From JACVRW01 sp963808545 (GTDB lineage: Bacteria > Actinomycetota > Thermoleophilia > Solirubrobacterales > Thermoleophilaceae), in the NCBI GenBank assembly GCA_963808545.1, contig CAWEGB010000011.1:434001-498000 (forward strand): 64,000 bases of DNA, written 5' to 3'. Below, piece after piece: positions 54,198 through 62,400 of this stretch. Position 1 is the first letter of the stretch. The number at the start of each line of letters is the position of its first letter. The position numbers were made by a program, and so were the translations under genes. A model generated the notes under the pieces. That model made no database searches. It was not told where the DNA came from and saw only the letters and a program-made list of their open reading frames with translations.

Positions 54198-54890
54198 TTG
54201 CGCGTGACCATCGTTCTGATCGCCGCTGTTCTGGTGCTCGCCGCCGCCGGGGCGGCGTCGCTGGCCGCCCCCGAGCCGGCGGCGTCACCCGAGCTCGTGC
54301 GGATCGGCCTCCCGGACGCCGGCGGAATCGAGATCGCTCCTCCCCCTCCGCGCTACGAGCGCGTTCGCTGGCAACGATCCACGGCCGTGGGCACCTACAC
54401 CGCGGGCGGCCTGGTGGACGGCGTGCGCGTCCCCGCCGAGGGCCGGCACTTCTACACGTGGGATCCGGTCGAGCGCCGTTCCCCCAACCGCTGGTGGCGG
54501 CGCTACGGCACCGATCGCCTGGTGAGAACCGTGCTGGCCGTGGCCTCCGAGCACGCCGCGGCACATCCGGGCGCGGCCCGGCTGGCTGTGGGCGACCTCA
54601 GTCGCCCGCGGGGCGGTGACTTCGGCATCCGCTTCGGGCCGATTGGCCACGCCAGCCACCAGAACGGGCTCGACGTGGACATCTACTACCCGCGCGCCGA
54701 CGGCCGCGAGCGCGCCCCGCGCTTCGCGTCCGAGATCGACCGGGGCCTGTCACAGGAGCTCGTCGACCGGTTCCTCGCGCGCGGCGCCCAGGTGATCTTC
54801 GTAGGGCCCAACACCGGGCTGACCGGGCCGCCGGGGCGGGTGCAGGCGCTCGTCAACCACGACAACCACCTGCACGTGCGGCTCCCCTAG
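54198..54890 (+). CDS. Penicillin-insensitive murein endopeptidase-like protein (MepA/M74-type)
   Basis: A 230-aa exported protein. It has a signal peptide (about 1-24, VTIVLIAAVLVLAAAGAASLA), then GDLSRPRGGDFGIRFGPIGH and SHQNGLDVDIYYPR, which give the zinc His and Asp of LAS-type peptidases. VNHDNHLHVRLP at the end gives the HxH. It would cut peptide crosslinks in peptidoglycan or sense the wall. The start is TTG 54198 or, two codons later, GTG 54204. Confidence 0.83.
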   Translation: MRVTIVLIAAVLVLAAAGAASLAAPEPAASPELVRIGLPDAGGIEIAPPPPRYERVRWQRSTAVGTYTAGGLVDGVRVPAEGRHFYTWDPVERRSPNRWWRRYGTDRLVRTVLAVASEHAAAHPGAARLAVGDLSRPRGGDFGIRFGPIGHASHQNGLDVDIYYPRADGRERAPRFASEIDRGLSQELVDRFLARGAQVIFVGPNTGLTGPPGRVQALVNHDNHLHVRLP

Positions 54891-54963
54891 GCAGCCGGGT
54901 GAGAAGGGCTTGACGCGGCGGTGCTCGCCCGACCAGCGCTCGGGCTGCGCTCCTTGCGTACGC

Positions 54964-55302
54964 TCAGCGAGCCAGCCGTGCGCCGGCCGGCGGCGAGAAC
55001 AGGCGCCACAGCCCGGCCTCGCCCATGTGCTCGACCTCCAGGCCGGCGGCGAGGCAGTCCGCCTCCACGGCGATCGATATCGCCGGATGGGCGGGCGAGG
55101 GGCTGAGCGCCACGATGTTCCTCAGCCTGACTGCGAGCGGGCGCTCCTCCAGCCACAGCACGACCATCGGCGGGACCTCGAGGGGCACCCCGGAACGGGG
55201 ATCGGTGGTGGGATCGAGCTCGCGGAGCTCGACCTCGAGAGGGCCGCCACGGGCCCGCCGCTCTTCCAGGAAGGCCTGGACGGCCTTCCGCATACCGATC
55301 AC
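54964..55302 (-). CDS. Hypothetical protein
   Basis: A 112-aa soluble protein from GTG 55302; the ATG at 55293 (109 aa), which has GAAGG at good spacing, may be the true start. It contains an acidic stretch (EVELRELDPTTDP), a beta-rich middle (PPMVVLWLEERPLAVRLRN) and no recognisable motif. Codon use is like that of the real genes. It stands alone and no function is proposed. Confidence 0.5.
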   Translation of the reverse strand: MIGMRKAVQAFLEERRARGGPLEVELRELDPTTDPRSGVPLEVPPMVVLWLEERPLAVRLRNIVALSPSPAHPAISIAVEADCLAAGLEVEHMGEAGLWRLFSPPAGARLAR

Positions 55303-55450
55303 CTTCGCTTCGCCTCCGTTTGGGACACGCCGAACGCCAGAACGGCGAACGGGCCCGGATATACGAACCTAGACGTGCTTCGCGCTCCGCGCCACTCGAA
55401 CGTTCGTCCAACGCGGGCCGCTCCGCTCGATCTGATACACGTTGGGGCCG

Positions 55451-55555
55451 ATGGATCGCCGCCTCGCGTACAAGAATCTCCGTACCGGCCTGATCGCCGC
55501 GGTCATCGGTCTGGTCGTGTTCGCCCTCTCGTGGGTCGTGGCACTGGTCTACTGA
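55451..55555 (+). CDS. 34-aa single-helix membrane peptide
   Basis: MDRRLAYKNL is followed by one hydrophobic helix (RTGLIAAVIGLVVFALSWVV) and ALVY. The stop overlaps the ATG of the next gene as TGATG, which argues that it is translated. It may be a minor subunit of a membrane complex, possibly an oxidase together with its neighbour; the role is unknown. Confidence 0.55.
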   Translation: MDRRLAYKNLRTGLIAAVIGLVVFALSWVVALVY

Positions 55556-55794
55556 TGGCGGCGGACGAGCAGCAGCGCGACAACGGCGCCGATCCGCCCG
55601 GCGAGCTCATCCACCTGCCCGGGCCCTCGTACCTGCCCGTCCTGACCGCCTTTGGTCTGACCCTGGCCGTCTGCGGGGTGGTGTTGTCGCTGTTCATGGT
55701 CGTGATCGGCCTGATCATCACGGTGGTGGCGGTGGTGCGCTGGATCCGGGAGACGCGCCGGGACATGGCCGAGCTCCCGCTCGAGCACCACTAG
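55555..55794 (+). CDS. Small two-helix membrane protein, cytochrome oxidase subunit IV-like
   Basis: A 79-aa protein with two transmembrane segments. It begins with a hydrophilic region ending HLPGPSYLPVLTAFG, then a helix GLTLAVCGVVLSLFMVVIG, a second helix IITVVAVVRWI, and the charged tail ETRRDMAELPLEHH. The Pro-Ser-Tyr entry and the RW..E end resemble small actinobacterial cytochrome oxidase subunit IV-type proteins. It is not adjacent to either oxidase operon (nearest 2.1 kb away), so the assignment is tentative. It is coupled to the 34-aa peptide upstream. Confidence 0.55.
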   Translation: MAADEQQRDNGADPPGELIHLPGPSYLPVLTAFGLTLAVCGVVLSLFMVVIGLIITVVAVVRWIRETRRDMAELPLEHH

Positions 55795-55815
55795 CCCACC
55801 CGCCCGGCCGCCACC

Positions 55816-56907
55816 GTGGACGCCGATCGGGTTCTTCTGTTCCGGCTCAACCGCTCGGGGCTCGCCCGGCGCGAGGCGCGGAGCCTCGCCGAGGCGGCCG
55901 CCTGCCCCGCCTCCGACTTCGCACGCGACGCGGCGCTCCTCGCCCTGGCGGCGCGGCGCGACGGGGTCACGCGTGCGACCTACAGCGAGGCCGCCGACGG
56001 CGACGCGCTCGTGCTGGCGCACGTCGTGCGAGGCGCGATCCACGCCCTCGCGCCGGACGAACTCGGGCTCTACGGCCGGGCGCTGATCTCGAACGATGAC
56101 GACGAGCTGGGCGCACAGCTCGGCCAGCAGGTCCAGCGGCTCGCGGTCGAGAAGGGCTTTGCCCCCACCGCCGCGCTCACAGAGGTGGCTGAGGCCACCG
56201 GAGAGGCGCTGAGCGGAGGGAGCGTGCTCACCAAGAACGAGCTTCACGAGGAGCTGCGCCGGCGGGTGAGCGAGGACCTCATGCCCTGGTGCCGTGGCTG
56301 CAAGAGCCATCACGTGGCGCCGATGCTGTGGCGCTACGGGACGATCAGGGCCGGTGCGGTGCTCGACTCCGAGCGCCGCTACCGCGCCGGCAAGCCGGGA
56401 CGCACTCCGGCCGCCGCGCAGGCGGTCGAGCGCTTCCTCCACTTCTACGGCCCGGCGACGGCCGGCGACTTCGCCGACTGGGCGGGCGTGGCAAGGCCCC
56501 ACGCCGAGCGTCTCTGGTCGCGCGTCGAGGGCGAGCTGTCCGAGGTGGCGGTGGCGGGGCGGAGCGGCTGGCTGCTGCGCGCCGACAGCCGCGAGCTCGA
56601 GGCCCCCGCCGAGGCCGAGGGCCTTCGGCTGATCCCGCCGGGGGACCCGTACCTCCAGAAGCCCAACCGGGCGCTGCTCGCCCCCGACACGGCGCTGCGC
56701 AAGCGGCTCTTCCGCCCCGTGGCCAGCCCGGGAGCGGTGCTGCGTGACGGGCGGCTGGCCGGCCTGTGGCGGGCCAAGGCGAAGGGCAAGAAGCTCGAGG
56801 TCAGCGTCGAGAAGCTCGGCCGCCTGCGCAAGCCCGACCTCGAGGCCGAGGCTCAGCGCGTGGCGACCGTGCGCGGCGCCTCGGAGGCCATCCTCGTCGT
56901 CGGGTGA
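55816..56907 (+). CDS. Winged-helix DNA-binding protein, HTH_42-like (second copy)
   Basis: A 363-aa protein from GTG 55816. LNRSGLARREARSLAEAAACPASDFARDAALLALAARRDGV is the N-terminal winged-helix segment; HFYGPATAGDFADWAGVARPHAERLW is the characteristic second winged helix. The end, LAGLWRAKAKGKKLEVSVEKLGRLRKPDLEAEAQRVA, matches the family's C-terminal block. In place of the usual Asp-rich LLAYADR block it reads PPGDPYLQKPNRALLAPD. It is diverged from the copy at 5383. DNA binding or crosslink repair is a family inference. Confidence 0.8.
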   Translation: MDADRVLLFRLNRSGLARREARSLAEAAACPASDFARDAALLALAARRDGVTRATYSEAADGDALVLAHVVRGAIHALAPDELGLYGRALISNDDDELGAQLGQQVQRLAVEKGFAPTAALTEVAEATGEALSGGSVLTKNELHEELRRRVSEDLMPWCRGCKSHHVAPMLWRYGTIRAGAVLDSERRYRAGKPGRTPAAAQAVERFLHFYGPATAGDFADWAGVARPHAERLWSRVEGELSEVAVAGRSGWLLRADSRELEAPAEAEGLRLIPPGDPYLQKPNRALLAPDTALRKRLFRPVASPGAVLRDGRLAGLWRAKAKGKKLEVSVEKLGRLRKPDLEAEAQRVATVRGASEAILVVG

Positions 56908-56910
56908 GCC

Positions 56911-57330
56911 TCAGCGCGGCGCGGCTTCGATGTCGGACGGCAGCTCGCTGGTGGCGCCGTCCGACACCCAGACTCGCACGATGTCGCGCATCGACAGCAC
57001 GCCCCTCATGCGTCCCCCGTCGACCACGACGAGGTGGCGAAATCCGCCGCGGACCATCGCCTCGGCGGCCCGCTCGAGCGACCAGTCGGGCGCCGCGAAG
57101 GTGATCTGGGGCGAGAGATGGTCGGCCACCAGCTCCCGGTCGGGGTCCTGTCCACGGCCGACGGACTGCAACACGTCGCGCTCGGTGATGATGCCCGGCC
57201 CGGGCTGTTCCGGGTCGATTACGACGGCCGCGCCGACGTTGCGCTCGGCCATGGCGGTGGCGGCATCACGGAGCGAGTGACCGGGGTTCACGGTCAGTAC
57301 GACCTCGCTCATCCCTGCCCGGACCTGCAT
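56911..57330 (-). CDS. Tandem CBS-domain protein
   Basis: A 139-aa protein from ATG 57330, with an AAGGGGG ribosome site. It consists of two CBS motifs: SLRDAATAMAERNVGAAVVIDPEQPGPGIITERDVLQSV and SLERAAEAMVRGGFRHLVVVDGGRMRGVLSMRDIVRVW. The GIITERD and GVLSMRD ends are the usual nucleotide-binding loops. Such stand-alone pairs bind AMP/ATP-type ligands and regulate partners. It converges with the HTH_42 gene 3 bp away. Confidence 0.92.
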   Translation of the reverse strand: MQVRAGMSEVVLTVNPGHSLRDAATAMAERNVGAAVVIDPEQPGPGIITERDVLQSVGRGQDPDRELVADHLSPQITFAAPDWSLERAAEAMVRGGFRHLVVVDGGRMRGVLSMRDIVRVWVSDGATSELPSDIEAAPR

Positions 57331-57371
57331 GCGGACCCCCTTCGAGTACTCGTGACGATCAGCATAAGCAA

Positions 57372-57818
57372 ATGTACCCGATGATCCGGTGGCCGCGCAC
57401 GGTCGTACCAGGTTGTGAAATGCGCCAGTCGACCGTCTATCGCCGCTCAGAGCTCTATGAGGACGCCCTTCGCGTGATCGAAGAGGAGTACGCCAACGAA
57501 GAGCTGTCGCTCTCGCTCGTGGCCCACGAGATCGCCACTTCGCGTCGCCAGCTTCAGAGGTCGTTCTCCGAGGCCGGCAACACGAGCTTCCGGCGCGAGT
57601 TGCAGCGCATTCGCATGTCGCGCGCCGCGGAGCTGCTCCGCGAAGGCTCCCTCTCCGTGCAGGAGGTCGCCGCCTCCGTCGGCTACCGCCAGGCGGCCCA
57701 GTTCGCCAAGGCGTTCCGGCGCAGCCACGGCGCTCCGCCCTCTTCGTTCCGGGGATCCAGCGGCACGAACGGCGCCACCCAGCTGCACCCCGCCGCGGGT
57801 AGCAGGCTGGCCGCCTGA
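57372..57818 (+). CDS. AraC-family-type transcriptional regulator (HTH only)
   Basis: A 148-aa protein (132 aa if started at ATG 57420, which is nearer the domain). Residues about 35-130 form the double helix-turn-helix of AraC proteins: LSLSLVAHEIATSRRQLQRSFSEAG and SVQEVAASVGYRQAAQFAKAFRRSHGAPPSSFR. There is no ligand-binding domain, as in MarA/SoxS-type regulators. It lies directly upstream of the caa3 oxidase operon on the same strand, so it could regulate it. It is divergent from the CBS gene. Confidence 0.85.
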   Translation: MYPMIRWPRTVVPGCEMRQSTVYRRSELYEDALRVIEEEYANEELSLSLVAHEIATSRRQLQRSFSEAGNTSFRRELQRIRMSRAAELLREGSLSVQEVAASVGYRQAAQFAKAFRRSHGAPPSSFRGSSGTNGATQLHPAAGSRLAA

Positions 57819-57906
57819 GACCGGCCCGCCGGCCCCTGAATAGCCGCCAATAGATGGCGCGACCCTGCGTCGCGTGCATCGGGTGGAGGCAATAGACTCG
57901 CGCGCC

Positions 57907-59031
57907 GTGAGCGAGAGGGAGCCGATCGCACAGGACACTGCGAAGGGTCCGCCCGAGTCCGACCCGCGCATCGAGGGCGAGAAGCACCCGGTGGGCCGGA
58001 TGATGGCGATCGGCGTGATCGCGTCACTGATCGGCATCGGGATCTCCCTGCTGATCGACTGGTTCCCGGAGGACGCCTCCACCATCGCGGGAGACATCGA
58101 CACCCTCTACGACGTCCTGCTGATCTGCTCGGTCCCGGTGTTCGTGCTGGTCATGACCATCGCCATCTATTCGGTGGTCCGCTTCCGGGCCAAGCCCGGC
58201 GACATGGGAGACGGTCCGCCGATCCACGGCAACACCAAGCTCGAGATCATCTGGGTGACGGTGCCGTTCGTCATGGTCACCGCGCTGGCCATCTACGGCT
58301 GGATCGTGCTGGACGACATCGAGGCCAAGCAGCCCGACGAGCTGGTGGTCAACGTCACCGGCCAGCAGTTCGCCTGGACCTTCGAGTACCCCCAGGAGAA
58401 CGTCAACGCCAACGAGCTCGTCCTGCCGCTCGACCGCCCGGTGGACTTCAGGGTCCGCACCAAGGACGTGATCCATTCCTTCTGGGTGCCTCAGTTTCGC
58501 CTGAAGTCCGACACCGTCCCCGGCTTGACGACGCGCGTACGGGTCACGCCCGACCGGGTCGGAGACTGGTCGGTCGTCTGCACCGAGCTGTGCGGCCTCG
58601 GCCACAGCGCCATGCGGGCCAACGTGCGCGTGGTGCCGGAGGAGGACTACCTCGCGTGGGTCGAAGACCAGGGTGAGCAGGCCGAGGCGGAGGGCGGGGG
58701 TGGCGGGGGCGGCGACTCGGGCGGCTCCGGCGGGGGCGACTCGGGCGGCGGCGGACAGAGCGCCGGCGCCGAGGGCGAGCAGGTGTTCACCGCCACCGGT
58801 TGCGGCTCGTGCCACCAGCTCGCGGCCGCGGGCGCCGACGGCCAGGTGGGCCCCAGTCTCGACAACATCTCCGAGGCCGACGAAGCATCGATCGAGGAGT
58901 CGATCGTCGATCCGGGAGCCGTGCTCGTGGAGGGCTACGGCGACGGGATAATGCCCCAGGACTACCGCTCGCAGCTGTCCGCGGCCGAGCTCGACTCGCT
59001 CGTGAAGTACCTTCTGGAGGCTCAAGAATGA
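57907..59031 (+). CDS. coxB: Cytochrome c oxidase subunit II with fused cytochrome c (caa3 type)
   Basis: A 374-aa protein from GTG 57907 (GTG 57874 adds 11 residues). Two transmembrane helices precede the CuA domain, with VIHSFWVPQFRLKSD and CTELCGLGHSAM as ligands. A Gly/Ser/Asp linker (about residues 258-287) leads to a C-terminal haem c domain with CGSCHQLAAAG (CxxCH) and the axial Met in GIMPQDYRSQL. This subunit can take electrons without a separate soluble cytochrome c. The stop overlaps the coxA ATG (ATGA). Confidence 0.95.
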   Translation: MSEREPIAQDTAKGPPESDPRIEGEKHPVGRMMAIGVIASLIGIGISLLIDWFPEDASTIAGDIDTLYDVLLICSVPVFVLVMTIAIYSVVRFRAKPGDMGDGPPIHGNTKLEIIWVTVPFVMVTALAIYGWIVLDDIEAKQPDELVVNVTGQQFAWTFEYPQENVNANELVLPLDRPVDFRVRTKDVIHSFWVPQFRLKSDTVPGLTTRVRVTPDRVGDWSVVCTELCGLGHSAMRANVRVVPEEDYLAWVEDQGEQAEAEGGGGGGGDSGGSGGGDSGGGGQSAGAEGEQVFTATGCGSCHQLAAAGADGQVGPSLDNISEADEASIEESIVDPGAVLVEGYGDGIMPQDYRSQLSAAELDSLVKYLLEAQE

Positions 59032-60944
59032 CGTTGACGCACAGGCTCATCGCACCGGGCTGGTACCGCGCCGTTCTGGGCGTGGCCCTGGGCTTCGCCT
59101 TCGGTATGGGCCTCGTGCTGCTCGTGCGCTCGCTGTACGGCTACGAGCCGCTCTGGGACTGGGAAGCGATCATCACCGTCGGCGGGCTGATCGCCGCCCC
59201 GCTGGGCTTCCTGGTCGGCATCGGCTGCTTCGACTACTGGTTCCGCTGGGCCTCGGGCGCGCCCACGGTCCCCGAGGATCACTCGGGTCACGGCGCGTAT
59301 TCGTGGAAGGACTACTTCCGCGTCAACACCGACCACAAGGTCATCGGCCTCCAGTACATCTGCACCACGATGTTCTTCTTCGTGGCGGGCGGGCTGATGG
59401 CCATGCTCATCCGCGCCGAGCTGGCCCAGCCGGGCACTCAGTTCGTGGACCCGAACACCTACAACGGGCTGTTCTCGGTCCACGCGTCGCTGATGATCTT
59501 CCTGTTCATCATCCCGGTGTTCGCCGGCATCGCGAACTACGTGCTCCCGCTGATGATCGGGGCGCCGGACATGGCCTTCCCGCGCCTGAACGCTCTGTCC
59601 TACTGGATGCTGCCGGTGGCGGGCACGATGATGATCTGCTCGTACTTCGCCGAGGGCGGCGCGTTCGCCACCGGCTGGACGGCCTACGCCCCGCTCTCCA
59701 CCGAGGCTCCGCTCGGCCAGCAGTTCTTCACGCTGGGCGTCCAGTTCGCCGGCGCCTCGTCGATCGCCACCGCGCTCAACTTCCTGGTCACGATCATCAC
59801 CATGCGCGCGCCGGGCATGACCTTCTGGCGCATGCCGCTGCTGGTGTGGGCCAACTTCACCACCTCGCTGCTGGTGGTCATCGCCACGCCCTTCATCGCC
59901 GGCTCACAGTTCTTCGTGCTGCTCGACCGCACGCTCGGCACCGAGTTCTTCGTTCCGGGCGCCAACGGGGACGTGCTCATGTACCAGCACGTCTTCTGGT
60001 TCTACTCGCACCCGGCGGTCTACATCATGATGCTGCCGGGCTTCGGGATCATCAGCGAGGTCATCTCCACCCACGCCCGCAAGCCGGTGTTCGGCTACCG
60101 GATGATGGCCTTCTCGCTGGTGGCGATCGTGATCCTCGGCTTCACCGTGTGGGCGCATCACATGTTCGTCTCCGGCATGCAGAGCTGGCTGCGCGTCCCG
60201 ATGATGATCACCACGATGCTCATCGCCGTGCCCACGGGCATCAAGATCTTCTCCTGGCTGGCCACGCTGTGGCGCGGCGTGATCCACATGCGAACACCGC
60301 TGCTGTTCGCCCTGGGCTTCATCACCATGTTCACCCTGGGCGGGATCAGCGGGATCATGCTCGCGGTGGTGCCGTTCGACATCCACGTGTCGGACACGTA
60401 CTTCATCGTCGCCCACATCCATTACGTCCTCTTCGGCGGCTCGGTGTTCACGATCTTCGCCGGGCTGTATCACTGGTTCCCGAAGATGACCGGGCGGATG
60501 TACGACGAGACGCTCGGGCGGATCCACTTCTGGCTGTCGTTCGTCTTCTTCAACCTGACCTTCGGCCCGATGCACTTCGTGGGCATCGACGGCATGCCCA
60601 GGCGGGTGGCCGACTACGCCGACCAGTTCGCCACCTGGAACGCGATCATCTCGGTGTCGGCGTTCATCTTCGGGCTCTCGTTCCTGATCTTCCTCTACAA
60701 CATGATCGCCTCGTGGCGCCACGGTCCGGAGGCGCCCGGCAACCCCTGGCGCGCACACTCGATCGAGTGGCAGGTGTCGTCACCCCCGCCGGTGTTCAAC
60801 TTCGACGAGATCCCGACCGTGGTCGGCGGGCCCTACGAGTACGGCGTCCCCGGAGCGGTGCACGCCGTGTTCAAGGAGCACAAGCCGGCGACGGTGCCCA
60901 CGCCCGCCGGCGGGGGCGGCGCGCCACCGCCCACTGAGCCATGA
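59028..60944 (+). CDS. coxA: Cytochrome c oxidase subunit I, A2-type (caa3)
   Basis: A 638-aa membrane protein from ATG 59028. Two extra N-terminal helices (GVALGFAFGMGLVLLVRSLYG and an IITVGGLIAAPLGFLVGIG segment) precede the standard core that begins VNTDHKVIGLQY. The CuB/Tyr region reads WFYSHPAVYIMMLPGFG: Tyr326-Ser327 replace the D-channel Glu of A1 enzymes, His328 and Tyr332 form the crosslink, and WAHHMF and VAHIHYVLFGG follow. The YSHP motif defines A2-type oxidases such as that of Rhodothermus. The C-terminus is Pro/Gly-rich. The stop overlaps the next ATG. Confidence 0.96.
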   Translation: MTLTHRLIAPGWYRAVLGVALGFAFGMGLVLLVRSLYGYEPLWDWEAIITVGGLIAAPLGFLVGIGCFDYWFRWASGAPTVPEDHSGHGAYSWKDYFRVNTDHKVIGLQYICTTMFFFVAGGLMAMLIRAELAQPGTQFVDPNTYNGLFSVHASLMIFLFIIPVFAGIANYVLPLMIGAPDMAFPRLNALSYWMLPVAGTMMICSYFAEGGAFATGWTAYAPLSTEAPLGQQFFTLGVQFAGASSIATALNFLVTIITMRAPGMTFWRMPLLVWANFTTSLLVVIATPFIAGSQFFVLLDRTLGTEFFVPGANGDVLMYQHVFWFYSHPAVYIMMLPGFGIISEVISTHARKPVFGYRMMAFSLVAIVILGFTVWAHHMFVSGMQSWLRVPMMITTMLIAVPTGIKIFSWLATLWRGVIHMRTPLLFALGFITMFTLGGISGIMLAVVPFDIHVSDTYFIVAHIHYVLFGGSVFTIFAGLYHWFPKMTGRMYDETLGRIHFWLSFVFFNLTFGPMHFVGIDGMPRRVADYADQFATWNAIISVSAFIFGLSFLIFLYNMIASWRHGPEAPGNPWRAHSIEWQVSSPPPVFNFDEIPTVVGGPYEYGVPGAVHAVFKEHKPATVPTPAGGGGAPPPTEP

Positions 60945-61756
60945 AGCGCATCCTCGTAGTGGCCAACGAGACCGTGGCGGGCAAGCCCCTGATCGAGGCG
61001 GTCGAGCGTCATGCCGCCGACGACGAGATCGAGGTCCACGTGATCTCGCCCCAGAACGAGCCCAAGCACGGCTACGTCGTCCACGACGAGCACATCCGCG
61101 ACGCGGCCGAGAACCGGCTCCGTATGACCATCGCCCTGCTGCGCGAGGAGGGCATCGAGGCCAGCGGCGAGATCATGGACCCCGATCCCTACTCGGCCGT
61201 TATGGACGCGCTCGGCGAGAGCGACTACGACGAGATCATCGTCTCCACCCACCCGGAGACCCGCTCAGGCTGGCTGAGGCAGGGGCTGGTCGACCGGCTG
61301 GCGCGCGCCACCCGGCGGCCCGTCGAGCACGTGATGGTGGACCTCGACAGCGAGCGGGACGACGTCAAGCGCACGCTCGTGGTGGCCAATCAGACGATGG
61401 GCGGCCCGGAGCTGCTCGACCGCCTCAAGTCCAAGGCGGGCGAGGAGCCACGGCGGTTCATCGTGATCGCCCCGCAGGCGGGCGGCAACGGCGACGCCGA
61501 CGCCGAGGACGGCGCCGCGCAGCGCCTGGCCCACATGCTCGGCGAGCTCGAGTCCGCGGGCATCCAGGCCATCGGCCAGGTGGTGCACCCCGATCCCTAC
61601 ACGGCCATCCAGAACGCGCTGCAGTTCTACGGCCCCGACGACATCGTCATCTCGACACTCCCCGAGACGCGCTCCGGCTGGCTGCGCAACGATCTCATCG
61701 GCCGGGTGGAGGCCTCCACGGGCAAGCCGGTCGAGCACATCGTGAGCGACACGTAA
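60941..61756 (+). CDS. Duplicated universal-stress-like protein inside the caa3 operon
   Basis: A 271-aa cytosolic protein made of two similar halves. Each half begins with a Rossmann-type strand, RILVVANETVAGKPLIEAV against RTLVVANQTMGGPELLDRL. Each ends with the same block, DPYSAVMDALGESDYDEIIVST then HPETRSGWLRQGLVDRLAR, against DPYTAIQNALQFYGPDDIVIST and LPETRSGWLRNDLIGRVE. Both close with PVEHVMVD/PVEHIVSD. The fold resembles universal stress proteins, but I see no clear GxxG-x9-GS ATP loop. It overlaps coxA (ATGA) and coxC (TAATG), so it is made together with the oxidase. Function is unknown. Confidence 0.7.
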   Translation: MKRILVVANETVAGKPLIEAVERHAADDEIEVHVISPQNEPKHGYVVHDEHIRDAAENRLRMTIALLREEGIEASGEIMDPDPYSAVMDALGESDYDEIIVSTHPETRSGWLRQGLVDRLARATRRPVEHVMVDLDSERDDVKRTLVVANQTMGGPELLDRLKSKAGEEPRRFIVIAPQAGGNGDADAEDGAAQRLAHMLGELESAGIQAIGQVVHPDPYTAIQNALQFYGPDDIVISTLPETRSGWLRNDLIGRVEASTGKPVEHIVSDT

Positions 61757-62379
61757 TGGAATCCGCCTCCGTAGCGGCCGGGCAGGTCGCCCACGACGAC
61801 CACCACCACGGGCCGCCGCCGGCCAACGTCTCGTCCCGAGTCGAGGCCCAGTTCCTCGGGATGCTGCTCTTCATCATCTCGGAGATCATGCTCTTCGGAG
61901 CATTCTTCACGGCCTACTTCTTCATCCGGGTCGTGAACGAAGCGCCCTGGTTCCCCTTCGACGGCAACGAGCTGCCGGTGGCCGTGGCCGGGGTCAACAC
62001 GGCCATTCTCGTGTCCTCGAGCTTCACCATGCACTGGGCCCTCGAGGGCGCGCGCAACGACAACCACCGCGCGATGAAGATCGGCCTCTTCACCACCGCG
62101 CTGCTCGGGCTCACCTTCCTCACGATCCAGATCAACGAGTACGTCCACATCGGCTTCCCGATCTCGGAGAACGCGCAGACCACGATCTTCTACTCGCTCA
62201 CGGGGCTGCACGGAGCCCACGTGTTCGTCGGCCTCACGCTGCTGACCTTCGCCACGGTCCGAGCCTTCCGCGGACACTTCTCCTCCAAGGAGCACCGCGG
62301 CGTCGAGGTGCCGGGCATCTACTGGCACTTCGTCGACGTGATGTGGATCATCGTGTTCAGCTCGGTCTATCTCCTCTAG
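61756..62379 (+). CDS. coxC: Cytochrome c oxidase subunit III
   Basis: A 207-aa protein with five transmembrane helices, the short bacterial form. It starts with a His-rich segment (HDDHHHGPPPANVSSRVEAQF), then LFIISEIMLFGAFFTAYFFIRV with the conserved Glu, and ends GLHGAHVFVGLTLLTFATVRA and IYWHFVDVMWIIVFSSVYLL, the family's terminal signature. It stabilises proton uptake in subunit I. It is the only subunit III gene in the window and may also serve the A1-type oxidase. Confidence 0.95.
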   Translation: MESASVAAGQVAHDDHHHGPPPANVSSRVEAQFLGMLLFIISEIMLFGAFFTAYFFIRVVNEAPWFPFDGNELPVAVAGVNTAILVSSSFTMHWALEGARNDNHRAMKIGLFTTALLGLTFLTIQINEYVHIGFPISENAQTTIFYSLTGLHGAHVFVGLTLLTFATVRAFRGHFSSKEHRGVEVPGIYWHFVDVMWIIVFSSVYLL

Positions 62380-62400
62380 TGGGCCTTCTCGAGGCGTTTC

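Noticed and set aside
54887..55411. Long minus-strand frame of 174 codons across the hypothetical gene
   Set aside because: Arg/Pro/Gly-rich composition and poor codon use mark it as a shadow frame; the frame starting at 55302 (or 55293) has better coding character.
58677..58780. Gly/Ser-rich repeat as a possible tandem DNA repeat
   Set aside because: It encodes the flexible linker between the CuA and haem c domains of coxB; codons vary and there is no exact repeat unit.
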